64,000 bases of DNA from Limnanthes douglasii subsp. nivea (GCA_036936605.1 JAUPFV010000004.1:65868352-65932351), one strand, 5' to 3'. Counted from the stretch's first letter, positions 12,685 to 24,334 are shown. A program made the numbers and translations. Notes: generated by a model from the letters alone, not told the origin.

Positions 12685-12767
12685 CTATACTTACCACTCA
12701 AATTATTTAGCCATCGGGCCTGATCTCCCTCTAAAATATTTCCGACCCATCATATAGCCCCCAACTA
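12684..12767 (-). repeat. Polypurine tract and 3' LTR stub of element C
   Basis: On the minus strand GACTAGTTGGGGGCTATA (12753-12770) is a G-run polypurine tract. It is followed by TGATGGGTCGGAAAT, the LTR start, which matches the outer end of the 5' LTR near 21462. About 70 bp can be aligned (12684-12752); then the sequence switches directly into A's RT. The remaining ~375 bp of the LTR and part of A's RT were evidently deleted. Confidence 0.65.
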
Positions 12768-13112
12768 GTCTTTAAAAACTTTTTTTAATAACTAATTCTC
12801 AAGTTTTGTTTTTTTCCAAAATTTCAAAAGTTTCGAACATAGGAATTCAGATTTCTGGTGATGTTACTAACGATGCAGAACGTTACATCTTCTGTGATAT
12901 TACCGTTGATTTTCGTCGCTTTTCTTTTACACGTGTTAATTGCCCATTGAGTATGCATTTATTGTGCCCTAGGTAAAGTAGAGTAATTAACGTGTGCCGT
13001 TTGAATTTCCCTAGGGAGTATAATCATTAAGCTTACCTTAACCTATGCAACTAGGGTACATAAGTATTTTTATAATAAGGTTTTGTGACTTTTAACTGCT
13101 CCACTAATTCTC

Positions 13113-13120
13113 TATATAAA
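13113..13120 (+). promoter_or_regulatory. Candidate TATA box of antisense gene C
   Basis: TATATAAA on the plus strand, about 40 bp before the first ATG (13155) of the antisense gene region. Its place corresponds to the TATA boxes of A (6069) and B (24598). Confidence 0.5.
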
Positions 13121-13154
13121 CCAGTTTTCATTTGGCTATTTTTATACGGTAAGT

Positions 13155-15663
13155 GCATGTTTACCACGAGGACAGCTCTAATTAAAGGTGGTTGGTTAAA
13201 TCTCTCTGAATTGGAAGAAAATAAGAGAAAATCTCGAGCAGCTGTCGGTCTTCCCGCTTCTTCTCCTCCAATAATCAGTACTCGAGTCATAGAGTACAAA
13301 GGGTCTCACATAGGTATTGGAAGTCTTCTACCAGAATCTTCTACAATATTTATGGTACTCAAAACCTTCTCCTCGAAACATCCAAAACTTCCCACTCATC
13401 GAATTCTCCCCATCACACACCAAAAACACTTCCCCGTCATAAAGCTTCAAGTCACCAATTATCTTTAATGTTTAAAACAATGGGATCATATTCTGATAAC
13501 CAGGTCGTCAGCAGCAAGAGCCCGGTCGACCTTCGAACCACTGTACTTATTGATCCTCTTTCATCTCCAAGTTCAAACAAAAACTTATCTACTTTAGATG
13601 ATGATGATGGTACTCTGCCCACTAGTCCACTAAAATAATATCCTAAGGTCATAGAAGGAGTAATGGAGGATTCGAGTGTGGATTTCCAATTCTAGACCTT
13701 TTCTTTACCGGACATTAACAGGGAGAGGATCTCAAAACAAAGAAAGTATAGTTGAGGAAGAATCAGTAGACTTGCCAATTTCTCTAGCTGGTCGAGTTGG
13801 CCCTAATTTTCAAAAGGTAACCGTAAAATATCTTTTAGTGTTAAATAAGATATCATATGTTTATATTCATGAGAAATAACTAGAGGCAGTTCGTACCAAA
13901 TGATGATTTCCTAATATGATTAGGGTTAGGTTACCCTAAGGCTGTAGAAACTCTGATGAGTTGTGGTTCGAACGAGTTAGTTGTTTTTGCTGAATTATTG
14001 AACTAGGGTCTGAGGTTTCCCTTAGATCTCGAAATTGTTAGGTATTTCGAATTGGTCAAGTTATGTCCAAGTCAACTTAGTCCAAATGCGTGGTATACTC
14101 TGCTCGCTTGTATCATAGCATCAAGATTGTCTCGAAAACGTATGCCAATGAAGCAAATGGCAGCCATTGTTGGATTATGTCGTAACTCCAAAATCCCCTT
14201 TTAGCATTTCAATGTGGGAAATGAGTTCAAAGTTTTGAATAATTTGTTAGAGTCAGATAGGATATGGAAGACACAATTTTTGTTTATTATTGGAAGATGG
14301 GAAAATGGTCGAAAAATATCTTTGTCTCAAGGAATCTCAAGCAAGCTCACCAGATTTTGGAAATGTCCAGGTAATCTTACCCTACTATTCTACTTGACAT
14401 TTTAATTTGTTTATTTTTACTTCGGAAACCGACCTGATTACTTCTATTTGCATATATCTCGAATCGTTTCACCCATTATTTGAAAGCATCTCAAAGTACC
14501 TTCAAGAAGTTGCACATATGGGTTGAGATGAAACTGAACAATTGTTTGATGAATGTTATCCTACCAAGAAGTTAACCCGCGGTCACCTTTGAAGGACTAG
14601 TTGAAAGAGAGAACTGTCATGGAAATAATTCATCGTCCCTCTTATGCCACTGCTGCTTTACGTAGGATTGAGGAGGTCAATGGGAAGGTTCATCTTTCAA
14701 CGAGGAGAAAAGCCCCAGTCATATGGATAAGTTGAAGAAGAAAAGTGCTTCGCAAAGTATCGATGAAACAAAAAATAAAACTCAAAAGCTAGGGTGGAGG
14801 AAGATGTTATGCATATTAATGTAACCTAGCCAAAACAAACTCAAAAGCGACATGCTGAAAGTAGTGGAGAGAAGCAAAAAAATAAAAACAATCTCCTGGA
14901 TGAATTGGTTGGTTTCGACTATAACGCTTTTAATAAAGCCTTTCCAAGTTCTGATCCTAACATGATATATGATGGTACTTCATTTGAAATTTCAAAGGAA
15001 TACGATGTTGTATGATATTCAAATGGGATTTGTTCGGCCTGTAGTCAAACTAGAAAGAGAAGTCATAAATCAGTGAAGAACTATGAAGAAATTAGTGAAA
15101 AAGAGAAAATAGACTTCAAGATTCCTTTGATGCAGAAACAATTAGAGCTGATGATGCAATCAAGGAAGCTAACACCCTTAAATCAGGAACGGAAAAGGCT
15201 AAAGAGGAGGTAACCAAAACTCAAAACGAACTCAAAGAATTGGAAAACTCTAGCTCTAGAAAGATAACCAAGGTGCAAGATCAATTGAAAGCCGGTCAAT
15301 AATCTTTGGGTCGTGCTATGGACGAGAAAAAATATCTAGAGAAAGACAAAAAAGAGTTGGAAAAAACAATTAAAGATCTAGAAGTCAAATCGAGCCAAGA
15401 AACCGACGATGCGATGGAAGCATACGTATATTCCACTTTAGACAAACTGAATGCTCAGTATGACTCTATTAAATCAAATTTTGGTACCGTTATTTCATAA
15501 GAAATTTCCAAATCTAAGCTTGGGATCGTTGTGGGGTTTGGTTCCAGTTCATACCTCTGGGAATTTATGTGGCCGATGAGATGACTTCTTCTGAAGAAGC
15601 ATCGGAGAGTATTTCTGATGGAGAAGATGAAGTAGGACCGAATAAAAAGAGTTCTGATATGAA
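13155..15663 (+). pseudogene. Antisense gene of element C
   Basis: Plus-strand gene between polypurine tract and integrase, convergent with pol. The N-terminal part is Ser/Asp-rich (13475-13640). The hallmark domain lies at about 14010-14200, 'FPLDLEIVRYFELVKL' then 'PNAWYTLL', the clearest copy of the gypsy-type transposon domain in the window. The intron donor seen in A and B has an equivalent at 14371 (CAG before GTAATC), but the acceptor appears mutated. A Lys/Glu-rich coiled-coil region follows (15180-15490, with 'EKKYLEKDKKELEKTIKDLE'), then an acidic tail at 15575-15660 ('SSEEASESISDGEDE'). Several stops and frameshifts occur before the domain. The C-terminal tail runs directly into truncated integrase at about 15664. 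Confidence 0.6.
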
Positions 15664-16506
15664 AGAGGGAAAATGTGTCTATTGCGTTGCTGAGTGTGGA
15701 GTAGTCCTATCGGCCCATAACACCTTAGGCAAGTAGTTTGGCCACTTAGTTGCAGCCCCCTCCAAATGTTTTTAGGCCTTTTAGTATGGTCCGATTAACC
15801 ACTTCTACCTTACCATTGGCTTGAGGATGAAAATAAGAAGAAAAACAAAGTCAAAACCCTTTTGAAGCATAAAATTCTTTTATTTCTTGGTTATCAAATT
15901 GAGGCCCATTATCGGTTATAATGCATCGGGGTATTCCAAATCGACAACATATATAAGCTAAGATAAACTTTATAATTTCTTTTGAGGTAGTCCCAAAGAG
16001 TGGTGCAACTTCTACCCATTTAGTAAAGTAATATATTGTCACCACGATGTTTTATCGTCCTCCAAATAGCATCGGTAAAATCCCTACAAGATCAAGTCCT
16101 TACCTATCAAAAGGCATTGCTTCAAATATATTTTGCATTGGGCCAGCTGGGACATAAACAACTTTCCAAACCTTTGGCAAGGATCGAATTGGCTCACCAA
16201 TTCCTTAACATCTGCCATGATAGTTAGCCAATAGTATCCTGCTAGCAAAACCATTTCGATGAGAGCTTTGTATCCGCAGTGAGTTGACCCTTCACCATCA
16301 TGAAGTTCAGATAATATAAATTAAGATTCATCTGATCCAAGACATCGGAGCAACGGTTTACTGAAATACTTTTTATATAAAACATCTCCTAATACTACAA
16401 ATCCATGTGTCCCGAATTTCAATTTTTTAGCCAAATATTTATTCTCCGGAAGGACTCCTTTGGTTATAAGCGGTTGAGTTTCACATCTCCAATCCAAATT
16501 GGACAT
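15664..16506 (-). pseudogene. Integrase of element C (C-terminus deleted)
   Basis: Minus strand. The zinc-binding region is at 16321-16506 ('DVLYKKYFSKPLLRCLG'). The catalytic core is at 15851-16060, with YFTKWVE and TDNGPQFD, carrying the first two acidic residues of the D,D-35-E triad. It continues through KWPNYLPKVLWA (15715-15750) and a decayed TTPHSATQ, then stops near 15664 where the antisense gene's tail begins. The GPY/F C-terminal module and the minisatellite found in A and B are missing. A gap of broken frame separates core from zinc finger. Confidence 0.75.
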
Positions 16507-18310
16507 TACTCATATTTGAAAAATTTCTTCAATATAAAGATCGTCTTTTGAAAAAGTTTTTATGATCGAAGGACATTCTTGTACTAAAATCCAAAAAAAT
16601 ACTTCAGCGTAGGCAATAGTATCCAAAGAATCGGCCATCAAATTATCTGTTTGGGGTATATGTTTGTACCTAATGTTTTCAGAACATGTTGATACTTCTT
16701 TTAATACCTGGAGGTACTTCACTAGTTTTTATTTATTTGTTTCATATAATTCTTGAACTTGGTCAACCAATAGTTGTGAATCGCTTATTAACCGAACCTT
16801 TATGGCTCCAAAAATTTGGGCGAGCCTCAGACCAGCGATAGCTGCTTCGTATTCGAATTCATTATTTGATGCTTGGAAACTGAACCGAATAGCTTGCTAC
16901 ATAGAATCTCCAAATGGAGAAGTTAAACATATTCCGGCTCTATATCCCATAGTACTATATCCTACATCAATTCGAACCACCCATTTGTTTTTCTGTGAAT
17001 CCGTAGATTCATTTGAAGTCTTTCGATCAGAATAAAATTCTACCAAGAAATCTTCCACACCTTGACCTTTGATAGCTGTTTGAGGAGCAAAATCAATATT
17101 AAAATCTCCTAATTCAGTGGACCATTTTTTCATTCGACTTGAAACATCCGACTTTTGTAGCATGGTTTTAAGAGGAAAAGAAGTTCGAACTGTGATTGAA
17201 TGTCCCTGGAAGTAGGGCCGCATCTACTTAGTTGTAATGACTAAAGCAAAATCCAGCTTTTCAAGCTTCGAATACTTATGTTCAGCCTGATGTATAGCTT
17301 TGCTGATGTAGTATACAGGGAAGGGGTAACTTTCTACTTCTTGAACTAACACTGTGCTTAAAGCATAATTTGAAACCGACAAATATATGTAGAGTCTTTC
17401 CCCTTTTGTTGGTTTGAACAAAGTTTCAAGTTTGGACAAATGTCTCTTTATTTTGATGAAATATTTATCTCAATTCGGAGACCAGTTAAAAAAATTTGTG
17501 TTTCTCGATACTTGAAAGAATTGGGAGCATTTATCTGAAGATCTTGACACAAATCTATTCAATTTTGTTAACCTTCCCGTGAGTATTTGCACTTGTTTTG
17601 TCGATCGGGGTGGATCCATAACTAACAGAGCATTCAATTGTGCCGAATTAGCTTGAATTCCTTTCTCATTGATTATATAACCCAAAAATGTTCCAGACCG
17701 AATGTCGAAAGTACATTTTTTCGGGTTTAGTTTTAAACTAATGGCTTCAAGTTTAGAAAACGTTTCTCTAAGATTGGATAAAATGATCCTTCTCTTGGAC
17801 ACTTTTCACCACCATATCATCTATATATACCTCTATATTTCTACCAATTGACTTATGAATATTTTGTTCACCTGACGTTAATAGGTAGCACCAACATTCT
17901 TCAGTTCGAAGGGAATTACTTTGTAACAATGTAACCTCTGGTCATTAATAAATATGGTATGATCTTGATCATTTGGATTCATCTGAATTTGATTATACCC
18001 GTCAAAAGCGTCCATAAAATACAATAATTTGTTGCTAGATGAGGAATTTACTAGTTGATCTATTCAAGGCATTGGGAAAGGATCCTTGGGACAAGATTTA
18101 TTAAGATTTGTAAAATCGATACACATGCGCCATTGCCCATTTTTATTTTTTACCATAACTGGATTGGATGTCCATAAGGGGTATTGTGAATCCTTTATGT
18201 GACCCATATTTCTTAACCGATCTACTTCTTTACAAATCACTTCTGATTTTTCCATAGCTATAGCCCTTCTTTTCTGGATCACAGGACCTGCATCTGATCG
18301 TACCTACAAC
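16507..18310 (-). pseudogene. Reverse transcriptase and RNase H of element C
   Basis: Minus strand, close to full length in pieces. The RT N-terminus at 18064-18282 contains 'MCIDFTNLNKSCPKDPFPMP', a strong Tat-lineage signature. The catalytic box YIDDMVVKS is intact at about 17810-17835. Thumb segments lie at 17470-17802 ('GYIINEKGIQANSAQL'), then the connection and RNase H at 16800-17439 ('TSFPLKT', 'WSTELGDFNIDFAPQ', and 'RIDVGYSTMGYRAG' in the RNase H). Stops and frameshifts between segments make it non-functional, but it is better kept than A's or B's. Confidence 0.8.
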
Positions 18311-18559
18311 TTATAGTAAATGACATCAGGGGGTACACATGTTATGTCTTCATTATGTCAAGTAAACACTTGTTGATATTTGAATAAAACATAAAGCAAC
18401 TCATTTTTCAGATTTGTTGATAACTTTGAACCAATTCGAACATTTCTTTCTTTCCCCAAACAATGAACTAATATTTCTTAAATTGGAATAATAGAATTGA
18501 GAGTCTCCCTTGAATCATTTATACAATTATAATCTGAAGAGGACTTATTTGATTGTTAT

Positions 18560-19332
18560 TCTGGTTTAGCGGTTGGTAAGTTGACAGTTTTTGGAGCCAA
18601 TGCTGTAACATAACAGTCTCTAGCTGTTTTATGACTGCTTCGTACCACTCCCACCTGATTTCCAACAGCGTAATTTAGACATTGATGAATTGTAGATGCA
18701 ACAACATGCATCTTTGAGAGCCAGAACCTGCCAAAATGGCATTATAGAAGGCTTGGAAATTTACAACTACAACCAATACTCGAACCGTTTTCTTGAAAGG
18801 ACCCGTGCTAAGAGTTATTTTCTCCCTCAAACTCTCCCATGATGTCAACTGAATTACCCATAAATCCTACGATGGTTCGGTTTGAAGGTCGGATCAACGG
18901 GGAATTTTTCATTTGTTTTTAAGCCGAAATGAATAACACATTGGCCGAACTACCGGTATCGATAAGAATTGTTCGAATCTCTGTAACACCCATATAATCC
19001 CCAATAACAATAACATCTTCATGTGGTCCAACGATGTCTCTCAGATCATACTCATCAAAGACCATGAATCGTAAAGGCCCTTGATATAAATAAGATGACA
19101 TCTTCCTTTTCAATTTCACATCCAATGTCTTGACATGCATTTTCCTAGAGTGATTCGAAGGTGTCATTAATTTATCCCCTCCAAATATCGTAAATGACTC
19201 GAAAAACTTACATAAATTAGAGACCCTCATATTACCTTCACCCATCATGTTAACGAGGTTTCGATCAGGATCCGGATTTAAATACTCTGAATCCAAATTA
19301 AATGGATCTTGAAACTGATTCGTAATCATCAT
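18560..19332 (-). pseudogene. Protease of element C
   Basis: Minus-strand aspartic protease with an intact catalytic motif, IDTGSSANVLF, at about 18930-18965. Upstream are the conserved 'FDEYDLRDIVGPHEDVIVI' stretch (18980-19065; the usual Tat form is 'F...D......PH.DALVI'). A PR-RT linker follows downstream (18560-18900) with stops. Retroviral-type proteases act as dimers to cut gag-pol. Elements A and E have lost this motif. Confidence 0.75.
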
Positions 19333-19338
19333 GGTTTG

Positions 19339-20960
19339 TTATTCTTTGAAGATATCCAACGCGGGTCTTCGCACATTAGGTGTAATAATTTTTTCTTTGT
19401 TAATTCTTGAGTCGGGTCTATTCGAAACCTGATTTATGTTTGAGCCATGATTTTTTACAAAGGTTATCGGTTTCCTATTCTCGATCAATACCTGAATCTC
19501 TTGCTTCAGAGCTATACAATATATTATGTCATGACCCGTGACTTCATAATACTTACAAAAACGGGTATTTTGTTTTTTTCTTTGAGTTTCGATAGGTAAA
19601 GGTCTTCGAAACTGTATGTGTTCTTTGGTCCTATCATATATTGTTGCCACATTTTCAATTAATTCTCCAAAGTAACTAGGCTGAACCCATTGGTTCTATT
19701 TTGGGCTGGATTGGTGAATTTGGTTCTATCTAGACCGTCCTGATCATTGACCTAATTCCCTGGGACGAGAATTAGAAGAAGCATGCGCCTGGCTAGCAGC
19801 TTGTTAATGTAAAGTACCCATATGAGGTTTATTCTACCGCAGATACCTTAGTAGCTTGGTTTCTTTTATGGTGATCTCATTTCCAACTGGATTTAAAAGG
19901 CCATCCAACGTTTCTGCCTTTTTCGTGTGAACATGTCAGCCAAATCTCTTGCCAATAATCCTTGTCTGAGGTGAGCTAGGGCCACCTGCTCATAGCAGTC
20001 AGCTAAACCATTCTTAGTAATAATGGATTATGGTATCACTATTTCCTTTTAACTTCTTACTTCCTACAAGCTGTCGTCGGAAGGCCATAAAAAACATATC
20101 AAAAAATTTAATTGACCCCTCCGGAAGTTTGTTGTACCACTTCAAAGCACTGTTTTTAAACGTTTAAGAAAAGGCCCGACACAAAACTTTGTCATCATCA
20201 CTGAAGCTCATCATAAAGTTTTTAAATTATTCCAGCTGATTAACTAGATCTTTACTCCCATAATATTGTTTCCATTTTAGAAACATCTGGACGTCATGGA
20301 AGGTGTCCGGATAGAATCTTCGCCAAAAGTGGGTATTGCCTTCAGTTACGTCCATGGCTAAACTAATATATTTCACTAGAGTTGGCAAATATACCTGGTT
20401 TGGATCGAACAAAGAATTGATCACTCAACAGCTCATCTATACGGTGATCGGCCAAACCCTTAGTCGGCAAATATACATGGCTAAACTTCTTCCCTCTCTT
20501 AGGGTTTTTCCCAACGTTTCCCAATCTCTCAATTTCTTTTCTCTACTAGCAATTTTCTTTCCCCGACGTTTATACCGGTGCTTATTGTTTCTCTTAGTCG
20601 GCAAAAAAATCAGTTGATCAAGACAAACTCTTGCCGGTATCCGAGAGCTATAATTTTTTTCATCATGAAGCTCTAGTTTGGGGTTTTTAGGGGAATGTTC
20701 TGCCAATACTTGTTGCGGATATTTGGACAGATTATCCCATGGCTCTACCAGGTCTCTATCAGCTTGCCTATGTATTTTCATTGCTTTGATTTTTTTTTCT
20801 TAATTCGGCAAACTCATTTCTTAGTTGGTTTCTTTATTATTTTTCATAGTTTTCGGGCGAAGCCTTTATCTGAGCTTCCCCAACAAGATCCTCTTCATTT
20901 GCTAGATTTTGATCAACATGCATTTCATCAGTCATTCTTCAGTTCTAGACCTTAATCTTT
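19339..20960 (-). pseudogene. Gag of element C
   Basis: Minus strand. Reading begins near 20960 with an ATG and an acidic N-terminus (MTDEMHVDQNLANEEDLVGE), then breaks several times. The capsid-like region lies at 20100-20424 ('NTHFWRRFYPDTFHDVQMF'). A degenerate zinc-knuckle-like motif CKYYEVTGHDIIYC lies at 19530-19575, followed by 'ALKQEIQVLIENR', typical of Tat gag C-termini. Gag packages element RNA into virus-like particles. Confidence 0.7.
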
Positions 20961-20994
20961 GAAAAATTTGGATTATCATAATCCGGGTATGCTT

Positions 20995-21016
20995 GCTCCC
21001 ACAGTAGCCGCTAAAC
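20995..21016 (-). promoter_or_regulatory. Primer-binding site of element C
   Basis: On the minus strand the bases after the LTR end (…CCTCATCA) read GTTTAGCGGCTACTGTGGGA. This resembles the TTTGGCGNCT...TGGGGA primer-binding sites of Tat/Ogre elements. The matching tRNA cannot be assigned without a search. Confidence 0.5.
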
Positions 21017-21462
21017 TGATGAGGTTGAAATATATACTAAGGGTAGTTTTAGTAATAAGTTGGTTTGGTTATTTGGTTAATTATCGAAGATCGTAAAAAA
21101 GGTTTTTCAACATTAGTTAAAGGGTCGAGAGATTAGTTTTTTGGTCCTCCCCCTCTTAATGATGCTTTTTGAGTATTTACAATATTAGATTAGGGTAATG
21201 GGCCGAGTTTAAGGATCCTAACACTTAAATTGACGAATCGGGTCATGGGTCAGGCCCAATTACTTAACGGGTTAATAAGACGCGTTAATTAGTTACTTGT
21301 TTAGTTATTATATGTGAGGTGTTTATTTGATGAAGTTATAAATGATGTTAGAATAACATGTTCGGATAGTCAATACTGCCACTCGTAAAGGTTCCAAAAC
21401 TACCCCCTTGAATTATTTAGCCATCAGGCATGATCTCTCTCTAAAAAATTTCCGACCCATCT
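21017..21462 (-). repeat. 5' LTR of element C
   Basis: 446 bp between the primer-binding site and the junction with A. The minus-strand start is (T/A)GATGGGTCGGAAAT and the end is CCTCATCA, the same TGAT...ATCA pattern as A's LTRs. The first ~70 bp recur at 12684-12752 as the stub of the 3' LTR. It is not similar in sequence to the LTRs of A and B, so C is a related but different family. Confidence 0.65.
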
Positions 21463-22149
21463 CGTAAGGTTCCTATTCGAAGTACTTTTCCATCAGGAAA
21501 AGCATATTCGTCTATATTTTCAATTACTGTTAAAGAACTTGGGATTTCCCTCAGATTATCAACTCTTTCCTCGACATCCAAGGTCAACCCCCCGATTCTT
21601 ATTTAGCCATTTTATCACCATTGCTTGACCCTCAAATTTGAAGAGTTCTGGCATAACATTCTCTAGCAAACCTTTTGATCACTTCAGACGACTCCAACAC
21701 TCTCTCCGATGGACATAATTCAAGCACTAGTGCACTATTGATACAACTGCATACATCCTCGAAAGCCAAGATCTCCTAAAAATGGCATTGTAGCTGGTTG
21801 GACAATCCACCACTAGAACAACACCTAAACCTTCTTTCTGAAAAGTCTCTTTCCCAAACACACCTCTTCCTCGAACTCCCCAATTACTTGCGTCGTCACT
21901 CATGTAATCCAATTATAGTACGGTCGGATTGGGAAATTCGAGGAGGATTACATATTTTATCATAACTTTATTTGAAAATAACATTTCTTGAGCTCCTTAT
22001 ATTTATTAACACGCGCCGGATTTCAACTTCAGCTACTTTTGCTCCAATAACCATTGCATCTTTGTGAGGACCTGTAGTGCCTCTCAAATCATCTTTATCG
22101 AAAATAATAAAAAAACATCTCTCTTACCATATAGATGAGTAGACATCCC
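21463..22149 (-). pseudogene. Protease and linker of element A
   Basis: Minus strand. 'VVDCPTSYNAIFRRSWL' at 21750-21800 is the conserved post-protease segment of Tat elements (usual form 'VVD.PS.YNAILGRP.L'). The catalytic triplet, normally DTG, reads NIR in 'VLINIRSSRNVIF' near 21985-22020, so the protease is dead. The linker ends at 'GKVLRIGTL' next to 21463, where element C begins. Its continuation (rest of linker and first half of RT) is not found at 12684 and has been deleted. Confidence 0.65.
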
Positions 22150-23933
22150 TCATTCGATCTGAGTAGCTAAGCTTACTACATGCCTCTTTCTAGAACTATC
22201 GGTGTTGCTAGTCATAATGTCTCCTCCGAAGATAGCCAAAGACTCAAAATATTGACGTAGTCTTTGAACTCGGCCTTGTTTCATTGGCCCATCAACTGCC
22301 ATCAAAATCATCTGATCTGACTCTGTATCTAAATATTCTGATGCAGCATCAAAATCATCAATCTTGGAATCCAGAATCATTAAATGTTATGTCTATGTAT
22401 TTGGATTTGGTGTCTGTGAAATCGATGCAGCATGAGCCTTTGATGTATTTCTCTGCCCTTTCACATAGGCCACCAACTTGCCATTCTCAATTAGAGCATG
22501 AACCTTCTTCTTTAAAGCAATACAATTTGAAGTATCATGTCGGATGTCATTATGATACTTACAAAACCTGTTATTTCGCTCTTCCCTTGACCTGTTTATT
22601 AGAGGGGGCTTCTCGATACTCACGTATCTTTTTTCCTTTTCATAGATTGTAGCAACATTTTCAGTTAAATCGGCATAGTACTTCAACCTTATCCACTGAT
22701 TGGGCTTTGGTCTATGAAAATGAGACCATGTTGCCTGAGTTGAATACCCTCTAGTTCAAGGAGGTAAATTGTTGTTTTTCTTCGGACACGTTGGTTGGGC
22801 TAAGTTCGAAGACTACCCTTGAATGTTTGACACCTGTCATGAGCTGTTTTGACTAGTCTCGACCACTCCTCAATATCTATTCGATTCTTCTACCTTAATT
22901 TGATCATCCACGTGAGCGACCAGTACTCCAAAAGGCAAAGCTCTTCGCTTTGATGTTTCATTCGCTAGATCTTGTGGTAACAACCCTTGTCGAAATGCTG
23001 CGATTGCTACCAACTCTTCACAATTATCTAAACCGGCTTTGGTTAACACAAATTACTTAGTGTAGTCCTTGAGCTTCTCTCATACCACTTGTTTAACATT
23101 TTCCCACATCTTTTACTTCCCACAAATTATCTTTGGAAAGCTATATAAAAATCTCTGAAATTGAAAATTGACACCTTTGGAATCCTATTGTACCATTTCA
23201 AGGTTTTTCCTTTGAACGTTTGAGAGAAACCTTTGCACATCAACCTATCATCGTCCTCAAAATTCATTATGCAACTTTTAAATTGTTCGATGTGGTCATC
23301 ACGTTTTTGCATCCCAATGAATTTTTGAACCTTCGAAATATCAAATCGCTTCGGAAGAGGGATAGACCTTATCTCGTTATACTGATTCGATGTGTTCCTT
23401 TCACATCATTCAGTTTCCCTTAAGCATCGTGCTACACTTTTCTTCCTTGTTTTGTATTCTTTTCATAATTTTTAAGGTCGACCTTTTTCTTCTTTCGAAG
23501 ATCCTCAATACCTCTTAAACTCAGATCCTGAAATTTCCATCTCATCATCATTGGACGTAACATACCTCTGTTTCTATTTTTCTCTTTTTGTGAAATGTGA
23601 TACTCTTTAAAAGATTTCAAATTTTTTTTAGTGCTCACTTCAAACTTGATGAGCTATGTAAGATTCATCAGATTGGTTGTCAACATCATCATTGTTATCC
23701 ATCTGTCTCGCGTCGCATCTCAATCTAGTTGATTGAATATATTTCTCTCTATGATCATATTTATCATTCAGAGTTGTGATTTTATCCAATAGTGATTCAT
23801 TTGCATTTCAATGTCTGATTGAGTTTGTCATTCTGGAACGGAATCATCTTGGTTATCATCATCTCCTTGCAATTCAAGATTTAGCGTTTTAACTGCTTTC
23901 GAACCAGAGGATCACTTTTATTTCTCGGATCCA
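22150..23933 (-). pseudogene. Gag of element A
   Basis: Minus strand, starting at an ATG near 23933 (MDPRNKSDPLVRKQLKR, then a stop). The capsid region is at 23127-23312 ('HIEQFKSCIMNFEDDDRLMC', then 'GKTLKWYNRIP'), matching plant Ty3/gypsy gag. The zinc-knuckle-like CKYHNDIRHDTSNC is at 22560-22600, followed by 'ALKKKVHALIENGKLVAYVK'. An acidic 'DYDAASEYLD'-like spacer at 22270-22380 leads to the protease. Stops and frameshifts throughout. Confidence 0.7.
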
Positions 23934-24030
23934 TTGTTGATTAAAACACCTTCAAAGATTAAACAAGAATAATAAAAACGTAATAAGAAAAGAAATTGAA
24001 CAAGAATAATCAAGGCACCAATCGAAATCG

Positions 24031-24051
24031 GTCCCAGTGAAGTCGTCAATT
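24031..24051 (-). promoter_or_regulatory. Primer-binding site of element A
   Basis: Directly after the minus-strand LTR end (TTCCACATCA) the sequence reads AATTGACGACTTCACTGGGAC. It is close to the TTGGCGACTCCACTGGGGAC type of primer-binding site common in plant Tat/Ogre elements, with a few substitutions. It fixes 24052 as the inner LTR border and proves the minus orientation. Confidence 0.65.
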
Positions 24052-24334
24052 TGATGTGGAATTAATGTGGTTCGTAAAGAAAAGTAGAGAGAAGTAGTTT
24101 CTAAAGAGATAAAATCAAGAAGTGAAAGTAGTTTGATCTCAAAATCGGAATCCTTGGCATTTATATATAGGAACAAGGACTTAAGTATAACATAAGTTGT
24201 TACATAAAGGGTCTAATTGCATATTAGTCATTTACATATACACAAAATGCTAAATCTTTCCCATAGCTATACAATTTATCAAACAAGGTTTTATTGATTT
24301 ATATTTTGATCCCCTATGTTCTATTTACTTATCA
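24052..24334 (-). repeat. 5' LTR of element A
   Basis: 283 bp, partner of 5396-5695, bounded by TGATGTGGAA and TTATCA in plus orientation. The minus-strand TATATATAAA at 24159-24168 is conserved between the two LTRs. Just to the right the sequence changes to internal DNA of element B, not to unique genomic DNA. Confidence 0.75.

Larger units (their letters stand above)
12684..21462 (-). mobile_element. Element C: Ty3/gypsy (Tat/Retand-like), innermost and best preserved of the nest
   Basis: C sits inside A, between A's protease-RT linker (21463 onward) and A's RT (12684 and below). Order on the minus strand: 5' LTR (21017-21462), primer-binding site, gag, protease, RT, RNase H, integrase (cut near 15664), antisense gene, polypurine tract, stub of the 3' LTR (12684-12752). 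Its catalytic motifs are the most intact of the three elements, in keeping with being the latest arrival, although every ORF still has breaks. Confidence 0.7.
5396..24334 (-). mobile_element. Element A: Ty3/gypsy (Tat/Retand-like), nested in B and itself split by C
   Basis: A has two recognisable LTRs (5396-5695 and 24052-24334), both bounded by TGAT...ATCA. Read on the minus strand the order is 5' LTR, primer-binding site, gag, protease and linker, [insertion of C], RT, RNase H, integrase, minisatellite, antisense gene, 3' LTR. The bases outside the LTRs are ATGCT (5391-5395) and ATGTT (24335-24339), a 4/5 match that could be a decayed 5 bp target-site duplication. All coding parts carry stops and frameshifts. 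About 10.2 kb remain after removing C. Length and layout fit the Tat lineage of plant Ty3/gypsy elements. Confidence 0.7.

Noticed and set aside
12684..21462. The ~50-70 bp direct repeat flanking element C read as a long target-site duplication
   Set aside because: Ty3/gypsy integrases make ~5 bp duplications; the left copy is preceded by a polypurine tract and the right copy begins the 5' LTR, so both are LTR ends.
5396..24334. A and B as a tandem LTR-internal-LTR-internal element formed by recombination
   Set aside because: B-type internal sequence continues on the far side of A's left LTR (5141-5395) and joins up with 24335 onward, which fits nesting better. Not fully excluded.
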